DNA from: Bacteroidia bacterium
GTDB taxonomy: Bacteria; Bacteroidota; Bacteroidia; Chitinophagales; Saprospiraceae
Assembly (NCBI GenBank): GCA_030429045.1
Contig: JAUIEA010000026.1
Span: 1 to 34,001 of the forward strand
Length of the DNA: 34,001 nt
Reading direction: 5' to 3'
The notes beneath the pieces were generated by a model. The model worked only from the letters and a program-made list of their open reading frames with translations. It was not told the origin of the DNA and did not search any database. Positions within the stretch are counted from its first letter, which is position 1. Each line of letters begins with the position of its first letter. Below, piece by piece: positions 27,729-34,001 of the stretch. Made by a program: the position numbers and the translations under genes.

Positions 27729-29291
27729 TTATACGGTTGTTACCTCCCGGATCTTTTCCAATATCTGCCGGGTGTATTCATTCCGGACTTTCCCTCCGGC
27801 AACACCCTGTTCGAATATCCCTCTCAGATCGGTCAGCACCTCCATGGCCCGGGGATTGATCTTTTCTTTCCCCATATACACGAAATGGTCGTGGGAAATG
27901 CCATCCAGCATTTTCCGGGCTTCGATCAGGTCGGCAGAAATATCAAACGGATGCGTGTCTGAGGTATTCTGTAATAATTTCCAGTAATTCAACCTGTCCG
28001 GTTGATAGTGACACCGATTGACCACCAGAGGAAGCAACAGATAAAAGAAGGAAATTTCGATCCAGTTGAGACGAATGGCCGTCAACACCGGATCATGCAT
28101 GGTTTCATACCAGTTTGAAATGGCTGTCTGTGTTGCCAGGACCGGCCCCAGAAAGGCTTCGGCCATTGAATTGACAAATTCGGGTTGTAGCGTGCCTGCC
28201 ATATCCTGGGAGATCATTTCACCGATCTGTTCCCATTGGATGGTGCCAAAGGCCAGGCCATTACTGAACAATGGATCAGGTGCATAGGCCGCATCCCCGA
28301 CGATGGCCCACCGGTCCGGTGAATAGGTCGGGCTGACCACATAGTGATAACGCTTCAAGAGATTGGTGTCCACTATTTTTCCAGAGTTGACCAATTCCCA
28401 GATGACGGGATGCGTTGATTTTACCTGCTCCATAAAGGTTTCCATCGAATTCACCTGACCCGGAAAATGGTCGGGATGGGAAACAAATCCGATACTCATC
28501 AGGTCCCCACCGTCTTCATCCTTCATGGGGATCATCCAGATCCAGTGGCCCCGTCCCATAAAATGGTGCGTACTGTAATAGCGATCATAATGATAGGGCT
28601 CACCTGGACCGGGAGGCATGGGACCGAGGGCATTGATCTGCTTGAGGATATCCCGGTCAAATCCCTTGACCCGAAACCAGAAACAATCTCGTTGGCCTTC
28701 CGGCCGAATGATGGAATTGAATTTCCGTGCCAGTAATTGCTTCCGCCCGGTAATATCAATGACCCAATCGGCCGACAGCGTCGTCGTTTCCCCACCCTCG
28801 GCTTCAACCTGCAACTGGTGGCGTTCACCCGGTTGGATCTGTACATCGCGGACATGGCCGAGGATCCGTTGGATATCCCCTCGATCATCGACCATCTTTC
28901 GCATGTCCCGGTCAAATACTTCACGGTTGATCAACCAGGAAGGGGGACTGGCCATCGGACTTTTCCAGCCCTGGACATCCCGCAGGTCATCCGGACCTCG
29001 TTCGGCACAGTGAACCGCATACGTCCTGTCCGATGCATTTTCCGGTTCCGTTTTGAAATAATAGGTCAGTGAATATTTGGGCAGGTGGTGATCTCTCAGA
29101 TAACTCTCCAACCCCAAATGGTTTTCCATAAACTGAGTGGTGATCTCAATAATGGATTCGCCTACCACTGGCAGACCTTCCCGACTCTCCGGTCCGACCA
29201 ACACGATTTCCGCTGATTCGCCAAAGCGCTTCTTTAAATACAATGCTCCCAGATTTGCCAGGACACCATTGCCGATGAGTACAATTTTCAT
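27729..29291 (-). CDS. Flavin-dependent halogenase-like oxidoreductase (paralogue 1)
   Basis: 520 residues, collinear with paralogue 2. FAD motif IGNGVLANLGALYL (6-19), VVGESIIEITTQF (42-54), LPKYSLTYYFK with Lys72, WIWMIP at 250-255 (WxWxIP) and VGDAAYAPDPLFSNGL are all kept at the same residue numbers. No signal peptide; cytoplasmic. It starts 97 bp after the stop of the Nod-like gene on the same strand, so it may be read through from it. No flavin reductase gene is visible nearby; one elsewhere would be needed to supply FADH2. Family call is fairly safe, halogenase activity is not proven. Confidence 0.75.
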   Translation of the reverse strand: MKIVLIGNGVLANLGALYLKKRFGESAEIVLVGPESREGLPVVGESIIEITTQFMENHLGLESYLRDHHLPKYSLTYYFKTEPENASDRTYAVHCAERGPDDLRDVQGWKSPMASPPSWLINREVFDRDMRKMVDDRGDIQRILGHVRDVQIQPGERHQLQVEAEGGETTTLSADWVIDITGRKQLLARKFNSIIRPEGQRDCFWFRVKGFDRDILKQINALGPMPPGPGEPYHYDRYYSTHHFMGRGHWIWMIPMKDEDGGDLMSIGFVSHPDHFPGQVNSMETFMEQVKSTHPVIWELVNSGKIVDTNLLKRYHYVVSPTYSPDRWAIVGDAAYAPDPLFSNGLAFGTIQWEQIGEMISQDMAGTLQPEFVNSMAEAFLGPVLATQTAISNWYETMHDPVLTAIRLNWIEISFFYLLLPLVVNRCHYQPDRLNYWKLLQNTSDTHPFDISADLIEARKMLDGISHDHFVYMGKEKINPRAMEVLTDLRGIFEQGVAGGKVRNEYTRQILEKIREVTTV

Positions 29292-29387
29292 GGGTATTAT
29301 TTTTTTATGTTTTCAATCCAGAATTCATTTGTGATCGCGTATCCTCCGCGGATTTTCCTCGCTTTGTTCGAAGAGATTCCAGCGGGA

Positions 29388-31781
29388 TCAATGCAATTCT
29401 TCGCCGGCTTCCACGGCTTGTTGTGCAGTGACCCGCGGGTCTTCATCATCGAATGCAACCACTTCAGCAGCGTCCTTCTTTAACGAGCGGGCACGTGTCA
29501 CAATAAACCAGGTCAAAGGCAACACACCGGCAAAAAAGAATACGCTGGCACCTACCCCGCGCAACCAGGTCAATTGTTCAAATATTCCCGATCCAATGAA
29601 TGCATGCGAACGTGCATACCACAATCCCTTTTCGACAACCACCTTGAATTGGATGGCTCCGGCGGGAAAGAGATCCAGGACGACCATCAGCATCAGACCG
29701 ATATTAATGGCCCAAAAGGAGGTCATGACCAGTCGCTTGCTCCAGGCGCCAGGTTTGAATAACAAGCGGGATGCAAACAGAAGGGCGGCAATGGAAATAT
29801 TCCCGTAGACACCCATCAGGGCAGCATGGGCATGGTTAATGGTCAGATAGGTACCGTGTTCGTAGTAATTCATCAGGGGCAGATTGATGATGATACCCAT
29901 CACACCGGCTCCGAAGAAATTCCAGAAGTTGACTGCGACCAGGAACCAGAATACTTCCGGGAATCCGAAGTTTCCAAGGTCCTTTTTCTCCACACCGTTG
30001 ATCGCGATCTTGGGCATGTTCTTGAATCGCCAGGCCTCCACTGTCAACAGGATCAGGGGGACAAATTGCAACGTCGAGAAAACACTGCCCAGGGCCATGG
30101 TCGCCACCGGCTTGGCATTCCAATAGAAATTGTGAGAAATTCCCAACAATCCCGTTCCCAGGAATAACAAGGTGGCGATATAGATCACCCGTACTGCAGC
30201 CTGCCGGCTGACCAATCCCATCAGCACTAAAAGATAGCTGACGATGACCGTAATAAATACTTCAAAAAAGGCTTCGACCCACATGTGGATCACCATCCAT
30301 CGCCAGAAGTCTGCGATCACAAAGTTGGTTTCCGGCGTGGCCACAAATCCCGAAAGAAATAAAAGCGGAATTCCCACTACTGAATAGATGATCCAGTTGG
30401 GCAGATTCCAGGGTTGCCCCTTGATAAAGGCCGGCCGTACTCCGCGATATACGATTACCCCCCACAGGAGGAAAATAACCATCAACAAGCCCTGGTAGAT
30501 CTTTCCAAAATCAACGAATTCCCAGCCCTGATGCCCCAGTAAATGCCACCAGTCACCCATCAGCCCTTTGGGGCCCATGACCATCCCGACCAATGAACCA
30601 CCGACCAGAATGAAGACGAGGACAAAGAGGATATTGATCAATCGCAATTGCCCTTTGATCTCCTTCTTGGCCAGGATCGGCAGGATGAAAATGGACGAGG
30701 CGATCCAGCAGGCCGTGATCCAGTACAGGGCCAGCATCAAATGCCAGCTCCTGGCCACGGTAACCGGGAATGCGGGGGATGGATGGATGCCGAAATAGCC
30801 CAGGAAATTGACAAAATCATTAATGGTCACAATTCCACTCATGACCTGGATCGCGAAGAGCAGGACGGCTACAAAAAAGAATTTAAATGAAGCTCTTTGC
30901 GTAGGAGTGGGCTTGAAGGCCGCTACCTTGGCTTCATCCAGCAGGTCCCGGGAAGGGGGCTTGAAGTATTTGTTGGGAAGCTGGTTGTACTGCCCGATAA
31001 AATACAGGACAATGCCACAGCCCAGCACAAAACCCAACAATCCGAGAACGGTCCACAAGACCACCGGTGATGTGGGTGTATTCCCGGAATCGGGGTCGAA
31101 TGGCCAGTTGTGTGTATAACTGAAGGTTTCACCCGGTCTCTCTGCGACGCACACCCAGGCCCCCCAGTAGAAGAAGGCACTCAGGTCAGACAGTTCGTCT
31201 TCATCCGTAATATATCCGGGGTAGGGAAAGCCTTCATGATCATCGCGTTGCAGAAAGCGATCCTGGTAATAGGAGCGAACCGATTCCCATGCATACACCT
31301 GGGCATCTGACAGGGTGACGATATCCGCATCCGGGTCGTACCGATTGACCTTTAATTCGGCCATCACGTCCTCCCTGGTGATCTTGGCCTCCATATCGCT
31401 GGGCTCACGCCCCGCTGTTCGGGCCAACTCCCGGAGATAATAGTGATGCATATGATCGGACATCAGGTGCAGGGCTTCCGCTGTAAAATCGGGACCACGC
31501 TGAGCGCCATCCCCGAAGAAACTGCCATACTCCATCAGGGCATATTTGTGGAAGACCTGCTGCCCGTCAATAATATCCTGTCGGGTGATTACGGGCTGCC
31601 CATCCTCAGATTGGAAACCCGACATCGGTGGTGCCTCGAAGTAGGTCTGATAACCGATCATGCCGACACCAGCAACGCTGATGACCAGAATGAAGAGAAG
31701 GGGCTTCCACCAATTGGCTGTGTTCATGAAAAAACTGATGCCTTTCGCAGCGGTTCCATTGGTGTGATTCTCATGCTCCAT
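29388..31781 (-). CDS. nod: Putative nitric oxide dismutase (atypical qNOR-like heme-copper family protein)
   Basis: 797 residues, about 14 membrane helices, with a qNOR-type extracytoplasmic N-terminal region and no CxxCH. Kept: heme b His in RSWHLMLALYW (H347), FeB His and Glu in HMWVEAFFEV (H499, E503), heme ligands in NHAHAALMGVYG (H650, H652). Changed: the HH pair of FeB is HN in GISHNFYW (H550, N551); the qNOR quinol site HYxxExxxF reads NDFVNFLGY (N321, N325, Y329); the late quinol Asp is Ala in RGVGAS (A745); the Glu after HH is Gln in FSTLQFVPL (Q572). These are the substitutions described for NO dismutase of Methylomirabilis, which is proposed to make N2 and O2 from 2 NO. Alternative: another divergent NO reductase. 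Rrf2 gene lies upstream. Confidence 0.85.
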   Translation of the reverse strand: MEHENHTNGTAAKGISFFMNTANWWKPLLFILVISVAGVGMIGYQTYFEAPPMSGFQSEDGQPVITRQDIIDGQQVFHKYALMEYGSFFGDGAQRGPDFTAEALHLMSDHMHHYYLRELARTAGREPSDMEAKITREDVMAELKVNRYDPDADIVTLSDAQVYAWESVRSYYQDRFLQRDDHEGFPYPGYITDEDELSDLSAFFYWGAWVCVAERPGETFSYTHNWPFDPDSGNTPTSPVVLWTVLGLLGFVLGCGIVLYFIGQYNQLPNKYFKPPSRDLLDEAKVAAFKPTPTQRASFKFFFVAVLLFAIQVMSGIVTINDFVNFLGYFGIHPSPAFPVTVARSWHLMLALYWITACWIASSIFILPILAKKEIKGQLRLINILFVLVFILVGGSLVGMVMGPKGLMGDWWHLLGHQGWEFVDFGKIYQGLLMVIFLLWGVIVYRGVRPAFIKGQPWNLPNWIIYSVVGIPLLFLSGFVATPETNFVIADFWRWMVIHMWVEAFFEVFITVIVSYLLVLMGLVSRQAAVRVIYIATLLFLGTGLLGISHNFYWNAKPVATMALGSVFSTLQFVPLILLTVEAWRFKNMPKIAINGVEKKDLGNFGFPEVFWFLVAVNFWNFFGAGVMGIIINLPLMNYYEHGTYLTINHAHAALMGVYGNISIAALLFASRLLFKPGAWSKRLVMTSFWAINIGLMLMVVLDLFPAGAIQFKVVVEKGLWYARSHAFIGSGIFEQLTWLRGVGASVFFFAGVLPLTWFIVTRARSLKKDAAEVVAFDDEDPRVTAQQAVEAGEELH

Positions 31782-31831
31782 GATGTTCCTTTTATTCAGG
31801 TCAGTAAATTCAAGAATGATATGTTGTTTCC

Positions 31832-31860
31832 GATTTAAGACTATTTTATCTTATTTAATC
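31832..31860. promoter_or_regulatory. AT-rich imperfect dyad upstream of the Nod-like gene
   Basis: GATTTAAGA (31832-31840) and TCTTATTTAATC (31849-31860) form an imperfect inverted repeat (a 3-nt insertion in one arm), 51 bp before the start codon. It lies between the Rrf2 gene and the Nod-like gene and could be the binding site of that regulator; no clear -33/-7 pair was seen. Confidence 0.3.
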
Positions 31861-31905
31861 AAAAGCAATGCCAAAAGCAGTCGGAAGACCCCGCCACCGG
31901 CGCTG

Positions 31906-32346
31906 TCAGGGGACGAGGCGGAGATTTTCTGAGACGATCCGTTGTCCCATCATGGCCAGAGAAGTGGTGGCAAAATCGTGTTTGACCTTGCCTTTGATCT
32001 CCTTCCAGAGATGGTGAACCGGACAGGGATTACAATCATCGCACCCTTCCAATCCCAGCATACAGGTATCAAAGAAATCATGGCCTTCCAGGATCTTGAC
32101 CACCTCGATCAGCATGATCTCCTCGGCAGGGCGTTTCAGCGCAATTCCTCCATTGGGGCCACGGTAGGACACCAGGACATCTCCCTGGGTCAGAAGCTGC
32201 ATGGTCTTCGTCAGGAAATGAAAGGAAATATCCAATTCTTCGGAAATCTCTCGCAACGACACGTAGGCATCCCCTTGTTTCTTCCGGGAGACGATATACA
32301 ACAGGGCACGAAGGCCATAATTACTGGCATTGGAGAGTACTTTCAT
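31906..32346 (-). CDS. Rrf2-family transcriptional regulator with four-Cys cluster motif
   Basis: 146 residues. Winged helix at the N-terminus (NASNYGLRALLYIVSR, LREISEELDISFHFLTKTMQ, then the wing SYRGPNGGIALKRP). C95, C102, C105 and C108 in CMLGLEGCDDCNPCPVHHLW are positioned like the Fe-S ligands of IscR/NsrR/RsrR-type members, with one Cys more than the usual three. NsrR-type members sense NO through the cluster, and the next gene downstream is a NO-metabolising enzyme, so NO sensing is likely. It lies 124 bp upstream of the Nod-like gene on the same strand. Confidence 0.88.
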   Translation of the reverse strand: MKVLSNASNYGLRALLYIVSRKKQGDAYVSLREISEELDISFHFLTKTMQLLTQGDVLVSYRGPNGGIALKRPAEEIMLIEVVKILEGHDFFDTCMLGLEGCDDCNPCPVHHLWKEIKGKVKHDFATTSLAMMGQRIVSENLRLVP

Positions 32347-32550
32347 ACAGACGTCCTTAAATTCTATTCAGCTTCGAAGATAACGGATCCCACCTGGAAT
32401 CACGAACAACCTTCCCAACGGGACCCGGTCCGGATCAGGCGATCATTTTCACCATTCCCGACAGATCTCCGGTGATCCAACCTTCTTGCATTGCGGTATT
32501 CACTACCCGAATGGCTCATCGCGTTTTCTTCAAGCGCCACTCAGATTCCA

Positions 32551-34001
32551 TTATTCCACTTTGACAAACGTCTTGACGCCGATCCGGTCCCCTTCCTGTA
32601 CAGAAAGCTGATAGAGTCCTGCGGGCCATTGCCCTGGCAGGGTCAGGGTCAGGGTATTGTTGCCCTGGGACAGGTTGCCCGGGCGCTGGAAGACCACCTG
32701 GCCGGCAGCATTAGTGATCCGGATCATCGCCTCACTCAACTGGGAAGCCGGCACACGCAGGACCACCTTATCCCGGACAGGGTTGGGGTACAGGGCAAAA
32801 TCAAGTTGCTGTGCCGAGGTCCATTCATGTCCGGAGACCAGTGGTTTTGCAATGAAAATATCGTCGTGGATAATGGTCACCTCCGCATTGCGCTTGATGA
32901 TATCTGAAAGTTTCACTTTCCGGATCCACTTTTTCTCTTCCTCGGAGATCTCGATATCATTCTCAAAGTAGAACCTGTCCCCGTCCCGAAGCGCCATGAA
33001 TTGCTTTTGGACAATGGCCATCGCCGTGTGTCCAAACAAGGCGTTGGGCATATGGTCCTCTGCCAGCATACCGACCCAGGGGTCTACCTGGTCAATGGAT
33101 CCGTAGACAAATTCCAGGGTTTGATTCATCAATGGATCGGTACTGAACTCTGAAAAATCAGAAAAGGGTGTAAGCCCAAAATCTGAACGTATGGTGTTGT
33201 GATCGGCAAGTCCACGCTCCCGGCCTCTGGTGATATTGATGGCTGCCAGGTCCATGCCTCCGGCTCCGGGTTTGCCAAAGAGGAAATTGCGGAGGTCATC
33301 GATGACCTTGCAATCAAAATCCTGCTGAACTACCGTCGCCATGCCGATCAGGTAGGGCTCGATTCCCCCGACGTCTGAAACGGAAGTCGGATTGAAAAAA
33401 GCATCCCGCAAGAGGATATCCCCCTGTGCAATATAATAGCCATCATCATTCATCCGCACCATCAGACTGTTGATGGTCGTATGACCATATCGATATGCGG
33501 CCGCTGAGAATTCATTCATGATACCCGGATTGGTGAAGGGATCATAGATCTCGTAGTCTGGTACTTCCATCCCCATGGCCGGGAGCCATTCCCCATAGAC
33601 GACCTGCTGGATCTGTGCGCCCACCAGGCGACGGGCATGCTGGTATAATTGTTCGTCCGTCCAGGATGGATGGGCGACCTCCAGCTCTGCACATAACCGG
33701 TTGTGTTCACGGACAAAAAGGGTGTGCAGGGCGGTCAGGAAGGGGTTCTCATTCGCCCGGATATCACCGGCCACAAACCATTTTTGGACATTGGGCAGGG
33801 GCATGGCCATCTCCGGACTGGCCGGATCGATGGGTGCCCCAAATTCGCCGGTTGTGGTATTCCAGGGCAACAGATTGCCCGCTGATGTCTTTAATCGACC
33901 ACCCGAAAATGTACGGAGCCACACAGCACGGTCCTCATCGGAACCGTAGACGGTTGATGCATCAATAAATGATGTGATCGCATTCACATGCTTTCGTGGA
34001 T
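32551..34001 (-). CDS. Animal-type heme peroxidase with T9SS sorting domain (5' truncated by window)
   Basis: The frame stays open to the window end; the apparent start at 33987 is an internal GTG within NAITSFIDASTVYGSDEDRA, which is a core motif of peroxidase-cyclooxygenase enzymes. Also seen: NPFLTALHTLFVREHNRLC, IQQVVYGEWLPAMG, and AAYRYGHTTINS, which carries the proximal heme His (about residue 170 of the visible part). The last ~75 residues (LDFALYPNPVRDKVVLRVP ... TFVKVE) are a type A T9SS sorting domain, so the enzyme is secreted or surface-attached. These peroxidases use H2O2 to oxidise halides or phenols. It ends about 200 bp upstream of the Rrf2 gene start, on the same strand. Confidence 0.92.
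   Translation of the reverse strand, partial: PRKHVNAITSFIDASTVYGSDEDRAVWLRTFSGGRLKTSAGNLLPWNTTTGEFGAPIDPASPEMAMPLPNVQKWFVAGDIRANENPFLTALHTLFVREHNRLCAELEVAHPSWTDEQLYQHARRLVGAQIQQVVYGEWLPAMGMEVPDYEIYDPFTNPGIMNEFSAAAYRYGHTTINSLMVRMNDDGYYIAQGDILLRDAFFNPTSVSDVGGIEPYLIGMATVVQQDFDCKVIDDLRNFLFGKPGAGGMDLAAINITRGRERGLADHNTIRSDFGLTPFSDFSEFSTDPLMNQTLEFVYGSIDQVDPWVGMLAEDHMPNALFGHTAMAIVQKQFMALRDGDRFYFENDIEISEEEKKWIRKVKLSDIIKRNAEVTIIHDDIFIAKPLVSGHEWTSAQQLDFALYPNPVRDKVVLRVPASQLSEAMIRITNAAGQVVFQRPGNLSQGNNTLTLTLPGQWPAGLYQLSVQEGDRIGVKTFVKVE

Noticed and set aside
29388-31781. Plain call as quinol-dependent NO reductase (norZ)
   Set aside because: The quinol-site residues and one FeB His are missing, so the automatic name would be misleading; kept as putative Nod with NOR as the alternative.

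Overview
The window looks like a chromosomal segment of a Bacteroidota bacterium, probably from the Saprospirales/Lewinella side of the phylum. Evidence: a type B (gliding-motility-associated) and a type A T9SS C-terminal sorting domain on two secreted proteins, the bacterial V-type ATPase operon with a DUF2764 gene that is typical of this phylum, and many intergenic stretches built from short dispersed repeats and hairpins. The lineage call is inference; there is no rRNA in the window.

Layout. 1-1472: C-terminal part of a large T9SS-secreted repeat protein. 1473-2276: non-coding repeat region. 2277-8436: minus-strand housekeeping and accessory genes (PqqB/PhnP-like metallo-hydrolase behind a 5 x 8-bp tandem repeat, YdeI-family protein, PaiB-like protein, GNAT acetyltransferase, DksA/TraR zinc finger, a repeat-rich gap, DUF2062 protein, alpha/beta hydrolase, small membrane protein). 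8626-15904: compact V-type ATPase operon E-DUF2764-A-B-D-I-K, closed by a strong bidirectional terminator. 15972-19845: lipoprotein, acyl-CoA synthetase, MFS transporter. 19846-20473: three-copy repeat region. 20503-23845: arsenic operon (ArsR, ArsM methyltransferase, thioredoxin-type arsenate reductase, Acr3 efflux pump). 23905-25753: four-gene TetR operon with a visible operator. 25985-32346: Rrf2 regulator, an atypical quinol-NO-reductase-like enzyme and two tandem flavin-halogenase-like proteins, all on the minus strand. 32551-34001: T9SS-secreted animal-type heme peroxidase, cut by the window end.

The most notable feature is the 797-residue NOR-like protein at 29388-31781. It keeps the heme ligands, but one FeB histidine is Asn (HN instead of HH), the quinol-site His/Glu/Asp are replaced, and the conserved Glu 21 residues after the HH motif is Gln. 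This is the signature described for NO dismutase (Nod), the enzyme proposed to split NO into N2 and O2, rather than for a canonical qNOR. It is preceded by a four-Cys Rrf2 regulator and followed by two paralogous flavin-dependent halogenase-like enzymes, which belong to an O2-consuming family. An O2-making enzyme next to O2-using enzymes is the most interesting hypothesis in the window. Secondary points are the matching CCEP...CC tails on ArsR and ArsM, a predicted Na+ site in the V-ATPase K subunit, and a family of intergenic hairpins with conserved pairing but changing sequence.
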